Shown here one piece after another: positions 45,454-56,944 of a stretch of DNA of 64,000 nucleotides. Origin of the DNA: Otatea glauca. Its lineage: Eukaryota > Streptophyta > Magnoliopsida > Poales > Poaceae. The DNA is taken from assembly GCA_036346275.1 (NCBI GenBank), contig CM070723.1, positions 32,680,176-32,744,175 of the forward strand, written 5' to 3'. A model generated the notes under the pieces. That model ran no database searches. It had not been told where the DNA came from and saw only the letters and a list, made by a program, of their open reading frames with translations. Position 1 is the first letter of the stretch; each line of letters starts with the position of its first letter. The translations under genes were made by a program, and so were the position numbers.

Positions 45454-45610
45454 ATATGATATGATATGATATGATATGATATGATATGATATGATATGAT
45501 ATGATATGATATGATATGATATGATATGATATGATATGATATGATATGATATGATATGATATGATATGATATGATATGATATGATATGATATGATATGAT
45601 ATGATATGAT
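45454..45610. repeat. Pentanucleotide microsatellite (ATATG)n, about 31 copies
   Basis: An uninterrupted ATATG run of 157 bp. The minus-strand frame across it is a repetitive YHIIS artefact and not a gene. It lies in the presumed first intron of tnpA and is likely length-polymorphic. Confidence 0.95.
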
Positions 45611-45949
45611 CGAATCTAATTAATTGTCTATAATGTGTTTCATGTGCACTGAAGCGTTTCAATTTTTGGTAAACATAACATAGTGGTAGTAGATCATGAT
45701 GGATTTATTCAGTTAAAATGACTGAAGAGGCACGTTTCAATTTTTGGGGTGATATTTATCTTGTGGTAAAGATCCATCTAAGCATGGGTGTACCTACACA
45801 CATTATGTTTGCACACAATTTTGTGGTGTTACAAATGTAGCAAAAAAATCTGAAAACATTTATGGATCTAGGATATCATGGTACAATGGTACACACAAAA
45901 TTCTAAAATGCTCAAACAAACATTTGGTGGCTACTACCTTCGCTTTTAC

Positions 45950-46440
45950 TGATTGATGGAGGTTCTGAGCCGACTGCCACTAGCCGAGGGTGGGTGGAGG
46001 GCGGTCGGGAGATCTCCCGGCGATTGGGCTGTCGGCAGGGCACCGCGGCGTCGCATAGGAGGACTGCTGGAGCTGGACTGGTCGACTGGAGGAGATGAGC
46101 GGCCGACTGCGACTAGCCGAGGGCGGATCGAGGGCGGTCTGGCGGTCTTCCGGCGGTCGGGCGATCGGCTAGGCGCAACTACGCCGCGCAGGATGACTGC
46201 TACACTGAGGAGAGAAGCCTTCGAGCGCCGATTGCAGCTAGCCGAGGGCGAAGGGCGAAGGATGGTTTGCTACGCCGGAGATTGGCCAGGCGGAGGAGAC
46301 TGGAGGCGTAGGAGGCCGAGGCAGCAGCGCAGAGGCCGAGGCCTTGTGTGATTAGGGTTAGGGAGTAGGGAGTTGGGGAATCGAATGGGGAAAGGGGAGA
46401 GGTCACGGGCCGGGTAGGGGTCACGGGCCAGCAAAATTTT
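45950..46440 (-). promoter_or_regulatory. GC-rich block with ~130-bp repeats, presumed tnpA leader/promoter
   Basis: GC-rich sequence in which CTAGCCGAGGG-type words recur at about 45978, 46111 and 46238, indicating a diverged ~130-bp tandem unit. On the minus strand it reads like a plant 5' leader (CCCTAACCCTAATC followed by pyrimidine-rich exon-like sequence) ahead of the tnpA blocks. A plus-strand frame at 45953-46351 is Arg/Gly-rich and probably a GC artefact. Confidence 0.4.
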
Positions 46441-47184
46441 TGCAGTGGAAATTGGCGCCCGTGTTTGTGTGGGAAATTTTGGAAAATTCACAACAATAAG
46501 CAACCCCTCATTGACTGCAAAAAAGGAAATACGCTTTTGGAACCGGGAAAGCGTATTTTTCCCTTCAAACTGGCCGATTGGAGGCCCTACATAGATTTTT
46601 ACCCTTCAAACTGACCGAAATAGATTCAAAACTTTGGAGGCCGTTTTGAGGCCCTAAACAACCTTTTTTTGGAATTCCGTCGCTGCGTACACACTCGCAC
46701 AAACCATCAGGATCCGACCATCTGATTATCTCGCACTTATGATTATCTCGCACTTATGAAATTCGGGTGCTACTTTTCGTTATCTTTCACACAAGCCAAA
46801 GAATGCCCCGATCGGAGTTACGAGTCAAAAGTTATGGCCATTTTAACAAACGTACGTAGATTTCATATTTGCAAACAAGAATCGGTGCCCAAAAGAATAT
46901 AATTGGATAGCTCATAGTATGATGATTCTGGAAAGTACAAGAACACCAAAATCGGAGTTACGAGTCAAAGTTATGGCATTTTTACTAGTTTCATAAATAG
47001 TAACTACATTCTTTCTAGTTCGTCAGTAAATTCGTCACAGAATTCGTCACTAAAGACAATAGGTACATTGTTGGTAAATAAACTATAACCATCAAGATCC
47101 AATCCTCGTCACTGTCATCCTAAGTAACTAATCTTCGTCGCTGTCGTCCATCAGAGTATTCTCATGCTCATTATCACTGGTGAA
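46441..47184. other. CACTA-1 spacer between tnp2 and the tnpA leader
   Basis: No gene is seen. ATCGGAGTTACGAGTCAAA..TTATGGC occurs at about 46814 and 46951, a short direct repeat. A few CGTCA words near 47020-47060 recall the subterminal motif. Confidence 0.4.
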
Positions 47185-50100
47185 CTACACCATAGTGTCA
47201 TCTTCTTCAGATTCACTCACACTATTATCATTTTCTGTCATGTTGCTTATGTTGTCCACTAAACTAGCATCAACAGCTGCATCTTCATTATCATCATCGC
47301 GGTGCAAAGTCTCTGATGGAGGATTACTATCTTGCAGATTACATTCATTATCAGAACAATCATCTTCTTGGTATACACCAACATTATTGGTCATCTCATT
47401 TTCAGCCACATCATATATATGCCTATGCTCAAACTTCTGCACAACTCGCCAATTTTTGCCCAATTGAGTGTCTGGTAAGTAAAATATCTTTTTTGCTTGG
47501 GTGGCCAAAATAAAAGGATCTGTCTTGTACCACAGCCCCTCAATATTGATGGATTTGAAATATTCATCATTTGCAATGCCTCTCCTCTTTCCATCTTGAT
47601 CATACCAGTCACATCGAAAAAGCTGATCGACGAATTTGTATATCTGAGTTATATGCCAACTCAATGATCTCTTTCAATGAACCATAAAATTCAGTGAACA
47701 GGCCATTATGTGTACCCTCCGCCATGATGGAACTATTCTGGGTCTTCATGTTTCTCTCACGATCAATGGTGTTGTACGAACACCATTAACGATCTGAGAT
47801 GAGTAAATCCTAACTCGAAATCTGGACCACACGACAGTGCACGTAGGTGATCAGTAACCTCACCTTTCTGCTCGCTTACATATTTTTTGAACCATCTCTG
47901 AAATGCAGTCATCACCCTTCTATCAATATCATTTGCCCCTTCTTTCTCTAACTCTTCTCTAAACATTCTGCAAAACAGGAAAAACGAAGCATAGCATTAC
48001 ATTAAGTCCACACTTTCATAAATATTAAGTTCAATATAAATGATTACTCACTTCATGTATGGATCAACCTCTTCACAATTATTTAGCACAAACCAAATAA
48101 GCTTGTCAAGTTCACCATCAAGGAATGTAACTCTACAGGAACCTACTAAATTAACACCATGCATAAAAATAGAGACGTCACAATCCACCAAGTTTTCTAC
48201 AAATCCATCCCCACTTCTGTCCTCCCGATTAAATCTGGTGTCAACATCGTCCATGTATCTTGAGCAAAATGTCATGGCCTCCTCAGCTACGTATGCCTCT
48301 GCAATGGACCCTTCTGGCCTTGCCCTATTCCTCACGAAACCTTTTAAAGTGCCAAGACGACGTTCTACTGGGTACATCCATCCAAATTGAACTGGACCTC
48401 TAAGAATTGCCTCATCCGGTAGATGAATAGCCAAGTGCACCATCACATCAAAGAAGGCTGGAGGAAATATTTTCTCAAGCTTGAAGAGAATGACTGGGAT
48501 CTGTGCTCTAAGTCACTGCAGTACATCTACTTTTAGAGTTCTACTACACAATTCTCTAAAGAAGTTACCCAACTCCACAATTGCTTCATATATATCCCTA
48601 CTCACGATACCCTGAAGGCCAACAGGTAAAACTCTCTGTAGGAGGATATGACAATCATGAGTTTTCAAGTCTTGTAACTTGCATCTATCAGCACTAATAC
48701 ATCTAGATAAGTTGGAAGCAAAACCATCTGGAAATTTAACTTCTCTAATAAATTCACAAAATGCAAGCTTATGCTCCTTTTTCAAGGTATAGCATGCTTG
48801 AGGAATTATATATGAGTTGCCCTTGTACTCTAAATGCAATTCACGTCTTATGCCCATATCTTGCAAATCAAGCCTAGCACTAATAGTGTCTTTTGTCTTC
48901 CCGTCTATATCCAGTAATGTGCCAAGAAGGTTCATGCATATATTTCTCTCGATGTGCATCACATCAAGATTGTGTCGCTGCTTCAATTCTACCCAATATG
49001 GCAATTCAAACAATATAGCCTTTCGGCTAAATAACTGAGGCTCGTTCTCCTCTTGACGCTTCCTTTTATTATTTCGAGGATGCTTTCCTGGTCTAACATC
49101 TTTGACCTTCTCTAGTTGATCCAAAAGCTCCTCTTTAGTGAACTCTCCTGGCTTGTCACGCTTTTCATGATGTCCATCAAAAGCTATGCTTTTCCGCATA
49201 CTGTTGTCCCTTGCGAGGTAACGACGATGGCCAATGTAACATATCTTCCTCCTTATGGCCCGTGACAACGGATCTTTGTCACAATGAACACATGCATAAT
49301 AACCTTTTGTAGTTCGCCCTGACAATGTGCCAAAGCAGGGTAATCATGGATGCACCTAATTATTGCAGCATGAAGATTGAACATCGCACTAGTAAAAGCA
49401 TCGTAAGTAGGGACACCATTCCATAGTTCAAGCAACTCTTCTATGAGAGGTTCCAAGAAAACATCAAAATCCTTTCCAGGGCATTTTGGACCTGGGATGA
49501 GTAAGGCCATCATGCAGTTCGATTCATCCATGAATACCCACGGTGGCATGTTATAAGGCATCACAAGTACGGGCCACATGCTATACGAAGTACTCATATT
49601 GCCAAATGGATTGAAGCGATCAGTAGCTATGCCCAGCCTCAAGTTCCTTGCATCGTCCGCAAACAATGGATATTTCCTATCAAAGTCTTTCCACGCCTCA
49701 CCATCAGCTGGATGACTCATTTCATTATCATTTGGTTGTCGCTTCAACTTGTGCCATTGTGTGTCCTCTGCTGTTTTTTTCCAAGCAAAAAACCTCTTCA
49801 ATCTAGGTATGAGCGAAAAATGTCTCTACAACTTTTGAGGAACCACTTTCTTACCATCTGCATCTCTCCATCTTGATTCACTGCATATCGGGCATTCATC
49901 TCTATTCTCATACTCCTTCCGAAACAACACACAGTTATTCATGCACACATGGATAGAATCATATCCAAGACCCAATTCACGGAGATATTGCTTTAATTCA
50001 TAATATGTATTGGGAAGTTTGCAATGAGGGAATGCTATAACCAATAACTTCAGTAGTGCATTAAATGCTGTATTACTGATTCGATTGTATGACTTGATAT

Positions 50101-50590
50101 GAAGTAACTTCACAAGAAAAGAGAATCTTGATACTTTAGATTCTGGGCAAAGTCCGCGCTTGGTGTCTTCGAGCACTCTAGCAAACTTTGGATGTTCTCC
50201 ACTTTGGTCCCAAGCGGTGTACAGCTCTTCTATCATCTCTGGCAATCCACCATCATCATCATTGTCATCCTCACCCGCACACAACCCATCGGGACCAGAA
50301 TTTTCCATATGCTCAACATTTTCATCAAAATGCACTTGAGATTCATGCACATCAGCATCAACAGATTCTCCATGATAAACCCACTTTGTGTATCCACTTG
50401 ACATCCCATATATGTGAATATGATCATGCACATCTGACTGAGGTCTTGCTATTTGATTAAGGCATGCACGGCATGGACAAAGTATCTGAACATTCTCATC
50501 AAATCTTTCTTTCACAAATTGCATGAACTCTCCCACACCTTTGATATATGCAGGGGTAAATTGTTTACCCTGAATCCAACTTCTGTCCAT
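47185..50590 (-). pseudogene. CACTA-1 tnp2-like transposase (Transposase_21 family), broken
   Basis: This would be the catalytic CACTA transposase. From the start at 50590 (MDRSWIQGKQFT): the transposase-associated domain with CPCRACLN (about 50480-50430), then KLLHIKSYNRISN, MNNCVLFRKEYEN, CPICSESRW (about 49880), FADDARNLRLGIATDRFNPF (about 49640), MPPWVFMDE, IPGPKCPGKDFDVFLEPL, YACVHCDKDP (about 49290). It continues with ELPYWVELKQRHNLDVMHIE (about 49000), a DUF4218-type region (about 48460-48200) and a DUF4216-type region (about 47620-47400, LFRCDWYD) with an acidic C-terminus. Breaks are a TAG at about 49823-49825, a one-base loss near 49320, a TGA at about 48513, and shifts or stops near 47800 and 47660. 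It reads as a formerly autonomous element, now defective. Confidence 0.85.
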
Positions 50591-50714
50591 CTAAGAAAAT
50601 ACATAATTGAACATGGCAAACAATAGGTCAAAATCAGTCCTAAAACAGTCCACAAAAACACAATGATATACAATCACTAAAATAGTAATTCCCAAATATT
50701 TCACCTTTGGATTG

Positions 50715-50910
50715 ATGCGACATTTTAACTGTAGAAACTAGATTCAATTTTGAAACTAATCCAATAAGAATCAGCTCGATCGGATATACGGATCTAGAGT
50801 TATGACCTTCGCAAGATGACTATATCAATAATGACGAAAATTGATCAAACCGTAATTACGAGATTGATCAAGATTTATGAGGAATTAACCAATAAAAAAT
50901 TCCAGATCAA
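50715..50910. repeat. Sirevirus-LTR-like stretch upstream of tnp2
   Basis: CTGTAGAAACTAGATTC...GAATCAGCTC.ATCGGA..TACGGATC and the sequence beyond it align with 4915-5110 in the S1 LTR over roughly 190 bp, at about three-quarters identity by eye and in the same orientation. It begins about 125 bp upstream of the tnp2 start codon, so it would lie in its promoter or leader. Confidence 0.65.
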
Positions 50911-50969
50911 TCACTTGATGGAGAAACAATAAATCAATCTAAAAATAAAATATGCATGCAAACGAAGAA

Positions 50970-51422
50970 CGAGAAAAACATAACCTCTAGCTTTGATGGA
51001 GTGCAAGCGCTAGGAACCAACACATTGATCTAGAAGTCCTTCAAGCCACCAGGAGAATCTCACGCCACAAGCAAAACCTCCAGCTATGATGGAGTGCAGG
51101 CGCTAGGAACTCTCTGGCCGTGAGGACTTCCGGCGCCAGAGGTTCGGCAACAAGGAAAAATAGATTAGGGCCTTCCAGCCGCCAGGAGGTTCTAGCAACG
51201 ATCGCTTCCCGACCTGAAAAAAACGTGACTCGTTTTCTATGACGATTTGTATTTTAGTTTCATGATGAAATTTTATGTTTCGTCACAAAAGTACATGGGG
51301 CGACGGCGCCTGATACAATTAATGACGAACATAAACAAGTCGTCACAGAAAATAGATTTTTCATGACAAAAGTTGAGAACGTCACGATGTTTTCGTCACA
51401 GATAATCACTTTTCTTGTAGTG
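50970..51422. repeat. CACTA-1 right subterminal region
   Basis: A diverged repeat (CCTCTAGCTTTGATGGAGTG and CCTCCAGCTATGATGGAGTG, about 95 bp apart near 50982 and 51077) is followed by TTCGTCA/TGACGA words from 51235 to 51400 and the right TIR ending CTTGTAGTG at 51422. Confidence 0.7.
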
Positions 51423-51425
51423 CAA

Positions 51426-51613
51426 GCTAGGGGTACACTTAGTTGTCTAATTGTTCGGTTTTTAGATGGTGTGTGAATATGAGAAACACTAGTTTGAAGG
51501 AAAATCTTTGGGTGTTTCAGATTTTTATTGCGAGATTACTTGTAGTACTTTGAGTGGGGGAAAATCTTATTTGGGATCATTCACCCCCCTCTGATCGCCA
51601 TTTCGATCCTTCA
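51426..51613 (+). repeat. S3 5' LTR, right part
   Basis: This is the remainder of the S3 5' LTR after the CACTA-1 target duplication, ending GATCCTTCA at 51613 directly before the primer-binding site. Confidence 0.8.
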
Positions 51614-51615
51614 AT

Positions 51616-51627
51616 TGGTATCGGAGC
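51616..51627 (+). promoter_or_regulatory. S3 primer-binding site
   Basis: TGGTATCGGAGC differs by one base from the initiator Met tRNA site TGGTATCAGAGC seen in S1, and begins two bases after the LTR end. Confidence 0.78.
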
Positions 51628-53739
51628 TGGTTTTGCTCTTTCATAGATCTTGACTGGTCTCAAGAGCCATGGCGATGGACAAGTATTCCACCAAGCCTCC
51701 TATTTTTGTTGGAGTTGATTTTTCGTTTTGGAAATCGCGGATGGAGTCATACATCACTACCTAGGGCTTCCTGATATGGCAGAAGGTGAAACTCCCGTAT
51801 GAGGTTCCTGCTGATGAAAACGTCACGGTCGAAAATATGGCTAACATTGAGGCGAACGCTAAGGCAAGGAACATTCTCATGCAGGGTCTTAGCCGCAGTG
51901 AGTATGATAGGATTTCTCATCTCCATTCCGCTCACGAGATTTGGGTGACCCTCGATGCTTACCTTGAGGGCACTACTCAAATCAAGACCGTGAGGCATGA
52001 CCAGTTCAAGCGTGAGTTCAACAAGTTTGAACAACACGCTGGTGAGTGTCTTGACGAGTGATTTGGTCGGTTTACGAAGATTTTGAGTGACCTTCGAGCA
52101 GTCGGTTGCATATACCCAGACTTGGATAATGCTCAATATTCTTGACCGCACTCAATCTTCGAGTTTGGGAAATGAAAGTGACCACCATCAAAGACACTAG
52201 TGACTTGTCGACCTTGACTCTTGATGGGCTTTACTCCCGTCTGAAGACTCATGAGATCGACATCGTCTCTTGCAAGATGAAATCACAGTCGATGGCCTTG
52301 GTCACTGATCCCACTGGATCTTCCCTTGATCTTTCTGCTGGTTTCTCTCTTTCCGCCCTTTGGGAGCTAAGCGATGACCAACTGGAAAATTTTCCAGAAA
52401 ATGAGCTTGATCTTCTTGCTCGCAAATTTTCATATGCATACAAGAGGGTGAGAGAGACGAAGAGAGGTGGCATGATCACATGCTTCGAGTGTGGTAGCCC
52501 CAACCACATTCGGGCTAATTGTCCCAAACTGGAGAAGACAAAGAACAACACTGGCGGTTTGGCAAAGAATGACTACATCGACAAGAACCGCAACAAGAAG
52601 ACTCCAATTCGTGAGCCGGCGTGAAGAAGAAGTACCGCAACTTCTCCAAGAACAAGAAGCTCTTCCACCGCGTTCTCGCCGCGCTTTACGACATCAACCT
52701 CTCTGACATGGAGACATGGAGCGATGAGGGCGAGGATGAACCACAAGAGAAGAAAGGCAGCGACGACTTCTTCGGCATGTGCTTCATGGCCGACGCTAAC
52801 GGCATCACCGACTCCGAGCTCTACAGCGACTCGGACAAGGTACCCTCTTATGACCAGCTCAATGAAGCTTTCTGCAAATTAAGAAAATTTCATGCCAGAG
52901 CTAGAGCTAGGTGTGTGGAGCTAGAGAAGGAAGTAGGTACCTTGACTCGAGAGTTAGTTTCTCTTAGATCTTCTCCCTCTCGAGTCACTGATGACTGTTC
53001 TTTGTGTGATGCACTTCTTGTGGAGTTGGAGAACCTAAGGACTATGCATGATGGTGCGTTATCTAAACTAAATAGTCTTAGGTTGAAGAATGCTAGCGAT
53101 GATTCTATTGATGCTATTCCACTAGATGCTAGTTTTCTTCATGCTCACTCTACTCTGTCATGCTCTAATTGCCCTAAATTGCTTCTAAGGAGCAAGTTAG
53201 CTCATGTGAGGGCTGTAGGCAACTAAAACTTGACAATGAATCTCTAAATGTCAAGTGTGCTAATCTTGCTAAGGACTTACTAGCTAAGTCACAAGAAAGT
53301 TGCTTGCGATGTAATGTGATTGAGGGGTACTTGGATAAAACCCAAGTCGAACTTAGGAAGAAGTTAGAAGACAAAGTCCATAGAATTAGAGATGCATCTT
53401 ACGTTTCTTGTGAGGCCCTCAAGATTGAGGCAGCCGTACTGAGGGAGAAAAATACACGTGCGGATAGAGCTTCTCTTTCTAGTTCTTCTTCTTCCTCTCT
53501 TCCTTATTCTTCATGTGCCTCTTTCTTCCGAGATTGTGAGTATCTCATGAGCACTCTCAAGAAGTTTGTAGGAGGCAAGAAAAAGCTCAATCTTATTCTA
53601 GACCAATCCAAGATTAGCATATTTAATCAAGGTCTAGGATTTGATCCCTTGGAGCACGCTCGGGCGCATCATCCCACCATTGTGCACGGCTCCAAGAGTG
53701 GTGAGATTGAGGTAGCTCTCAGGACACTACAAGAAACAG

Positions 53740-54035
53740 AGAAAAATTCGTGGGTTTTTTAAATTCGTGGGCCCAAAAAAAAACCACGAATTTATTTATT
53801 TAAATTCGTCGGTTTGTAAAACACCCACGTTTTTAATTAAATTCGTGGGCCGAAATGAAACCCATGAATTTAATCCTTTAAATTCGTGCGCCAGAAGTAA
53901 CCCACGAATTTAATTATTTAAATTCGTGTCCCAAAAAATTACCCACGAATTTAAAAATTTAAATTCGTTGGCCACCAAATACCCACGAATTTAAATTTTT
54001 AAATTCGTGGGCCCCACCTAACCCACAATTTACCA
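53740..54035. repeat. CACTA-2 left subterminal repeats
   Basis: AAATTCGTGGG and its inverse CCCACGAATTT alternate about a dozen times with variants, forming short inverted pairs. This is the usual location of TnpA-type binding sites. Confidence 0.85.
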
Positions 54036-54061
54036 CAGGCAAAATAACCCTCGGCCCCGCG

Positions 54062-54905
54062 ACACGCACCAGTAGAGCAAAAATTCCCCATGCCGCCGCC
54101 GCGCGCCCGCGCCCGCCCCGCCCGCACGGCTGCCGCCGTCGGCCCGCCCTGCCCTCCCGCGCCGTCGCCCCCGCACTGCCCTCCGCGCCGTCGCCCCTGG
54201 CTGCGCCGCCCGCCCCGCCCTGGCGCTCCGCTCGGCGCCGCCCTCCGTCCGCGTGCGCAGCGTCCGCTCAGCGCCGAGACCCGCCCGGCCGCGGCCGCCG
54301 CCGCCGCCCCGCTGGCCGCCCGCCGCCGCGGCGCCCTCGCTTCGGTCGGGCCACGTGCGCGCGCTCCGCCGCCCGCCGGCTCGGCGCCACCTGCCGCCGG
54401 CCCGCCGACCTCGCCCGCCGCGCGCCCGTGATCCGCCCGGCCAGCGCTACCGCCCGCCGGCCCGCCCCCGCCGCCCCTCGCCGGTCGGCCACGTGCGCGC
54501 CGTCCGCCTCCGCCCGGCTCGGCGCCGCACCTCCGCCCGGCCGGCCGACCTCGCCGCCGCCGCGACCGTGAACCGCCCGGCCGCGCCGCCCGCCGGCCGC
54601 CCGCCGCCGCGCCCGCCGCCGCGGCGCTGCCCGGCGGTCACCCGCCGTGCTCGCCCGCCGCAGCGCCTCGCGCCGGCCGGCCGCCGCCCGTGGTGTCGCT
54701 CGGCCACCAGCCGTCGCCCGCCGCCCCCTTTGCTCGCCGCCGCCCCCGCCCAGCCGGCCGCCCTCGCCCGCGACGCCGGCCGGCCGCCGCGCCGCGCGCC
54801 CGCCCGCCGCCCCCGCGCCGCCCGCCACGCCTACGCCGCGCCTTGAGGCCGCCCGGCCAGAGCCGCCCGGCCATGTGCGCCACCCGCTGTTGATCCTCGC
54901 CCGTG
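54062..54905. other. CACTA-2 very GC-rich block
   Basis: About 840 bp composed almost wholly of G and C (CCGCCGCCG and GCCCGCC words), with sharp edges against AT-rich DNA. Open frames exist on both strands in several phases, which is expected from the lack of A/T and so is weak evidence for a protein. It could be a captured GC-rich first exon or CpG-island promoter of a grass gene, or a sequence made by the element. Confidence 0.6.
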
Positions 54906-56100
54906 CAAATGTTTGAGAGATTGGTATATATATTATAACTGCAAATGTTTCTTTGTCTGCTGAGTGGATGTCCTATTTACTAGAGAGGTCATGCCAAAAT
55001 TTTGTACATTTCAATGACTTAGTTTTAAGCCAGTTTGAAAGAGTTGAAAGGTTGGTTTCAGTCTTTTAGTAGAGGTAGTAGGTTTGGTGTCTCATTTGTT
55101 AATTTTTCGTTAGCTTGAACTTTGTTGTGGAGTTTGATTACTTGGTGAGCTACCTGCCCCATCCCTTCCTTTCTCTTGCTCAAATTTAGAAACATATGCT
55201 TCCGTAGGAACTTTAGTTCATTCTTTGAATATGAGATTACATATGCTTCATTGAATATGAGATTACGTGTGCAGCGGATGGACATATACTTTCGTAGGAA
55301 ATCTAGTTCATTCTTTTAGTATATATCAATCTTAGTAATCTGTTGCAAAAGTGAAATTTTTGTTGAAATGCACAACTGAGTCGATTTTAGGATATTTAGG
55401 CAACTCTTTCTTAAACCTTGCACAAATCATCTCAATGTCCATACTTGGAAAGGTTAACTTGTGTGCTTATGAAAGTTCATTGCTGTGCTCCTGTAGATAA
55501 GTGATGGTTTACCAAATTATGAACCCATTACGTGCTATTTGATTTTTCCTTTCTGTCAATAACTTTTTGATTTCGAACCTTATATTGTGCTGACTTCTTG
55601 GAATTGAAAAGTTATCTTAAGACAACTTGTTCAATTGTGAACTTATATTTTAAATGCTTCATATGGCATCCTTGTAGAGTGTTGTTTGCCCATGTACAAT
55701 CTGATTGTTTATCCTTGTAGAATGCTTTATATTTGTACTTTGTATATTGAACTCTTAAAATGACTACCAAAACTCTTATTGCTTCTTTGAACTATTTTCA
55801 CTGTTTGTTATCTTTTGAATACTCAGTGATGCAATTGGGGTCTTTGGAAGTTGAATTAAATAATTGTAGTTGTAATCTTGACCTTATGTTAATACTAGAG
55901 TATTACTTTGATACTTCATTGAATATGAGATTGATGTTCATATGATTATTGCAGCATATCTTGACTAGCTCATACGTGTAGTTCTTATATATAATACCTA
56001 TTCTTGTTTAGCTTGACCCGTCATATTGATATTCTCATATTGTGTCTTGGTTGAATAGTACTATTGATATTCTCATATTGACATTCATGTGAATCAGCAT
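54906..56100. other. CACTA-2 AT-rich interior with a chromovirus-LTR-like repeat, first copy
   Basis: Sequence from about 54910 to 55130 (TTTGAGAGATTG...CTGAGTGGATGTCC...AAAATTTTGTACA) recurs at 56468-56690. Part of it resembles the chromovirus 1 LTR near 14437-14490 (CTGAGTGGATGTCC). The rest, to 56100, is AT-rich with no gene and could be an intron. Confidence 0.5.
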
Positions 56101-56142
56101 AATGTTACTTGTAGCACAACCTAAGTTAATCTTGAACTTGCA

Positions 56143-56307
56143 GGTTTGTAGGTCACGCCCTCCAGCACGTTCTAACGACGACATCATAGAAGACATCTTC
56201 AACAATACGACGGTGGTGGTAGCGCCCACAACTACAACAACCCCGAGGCATGAATTCCATTGTGAGCTCGATTGGTGTATAACTGTTGTACTTTATAACT
56301 TGTTGTG
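56143..56307 (+). other. Exon-like segment within CACTA-2
   Basis: After TTGAACTTGCAG, a plausible acceptor, a plus-strand frame reads SRPPARSNDDIIEDIFNNTT, then a Thr run and a Cys/Trp-containing end, stopping at 56306. With the GC-rich block as a first exon this could be a spliced transcript carried by the element. I do not recognise the protein, and it may be chance. Confidence 0.3.
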
Positions 56308-56467
56308 ATGGATACGTTGTGATCGACTTATTGTGATGGACTTATTTTAATGGGTGTGGATTGTATCTATTGTGGTTGTAATGTGTTGTACGTCATTGCG
56401 TAGTTTACAAATTGCCGTTGGATGTGTGTTTGGATTATCTAAGGATCTGCTAGAATGTCTCATACGG

Positions 56468-56877
56468 TTTGAGAGATTGATATATATTATAAGCGCAAAT
56501 GTTTTTTGTCTCTGAGTGGATGTCCTATTTACAAGAGAGGTCATGCGAAATTTTGTACATTCGGAGACTTAGTTTTAAGCCGGTTTTGAAGAGTTAAAAG
56601 GTTGGTTTCATATTTTAGTCTTGGTAATAGGTTTAGTGTCTCGTTTGTTAATTATTCGTTCGCTTCAACTTCATTGTGGAGTTTGTCTTTTGTGTTCTGA
56701 TTACGATCGATTTGAACAAAATAGATGATCTTATTTATTCTTCGCTTAGCAATTTTTAGTTTCAATTTTCTTTTTGCCTTTTCTTTTCTTCTTTAGTTAT
56801 TATATGTATTGAGTGCGATACATATATATATAAAAATACATACATTTGGATATATATACATATATGTATTGAGTGCG

Positions 56878-56913
<36 letters not shown>

Positions 56914-56930
56914 ATACATTTGGAATATAC
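56468..56930. repeat. CACTA-2 second copy of internal repeat and (TA)n tract
   Basis: 56468-56690 repeats 54910-55130 in direct orientation, about 1.56 kb apart. Further right, GAGTGCGATACATATATATA occurs twice (near 56811 and 56871), followed by a TA-rich run to about 56912. Confidence 0.65.
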
Positions 56931-56944
56931 ATTTTTTTGGTAAA

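Larger units (their letters stand above)
40435..51422 (-). mobile_element. CACTA-1: En/Spm-type DNA transposon (10,988 bp)
   Basis: The left end CACTACAAGAAAAGTGATT is matched by the inverse at the right end (19 bp identical). The flanking target duplication is CAA at 40432-40434 and 51423-51425. Subterminal TTCGTCA/TGACGAA repeats line both ends. The element carries minus-strand tnp2-like and tnpA-like genes. Transposition would use the two products binding the TIRs and subterminal repeats, but tnp2 is broken, so the copy is probably no longer self-sufficient. It inserted into the 5' LTR of S3 and is younger than it. Confidence 0.92.

Noticed and set aside
45378..45662. 94-codon minus-strand frame
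   Set aside because: It is the translation of an (ATATG)n microsatellite and gives a YHIIS repeat.
54090..54916. Long overlapping frames on both strands in the GC-rich block
   Set aside because: Near-absence of A/T removes stop codons in every frame. No domain is visible and the composition is Pro/Arg/Ala only.
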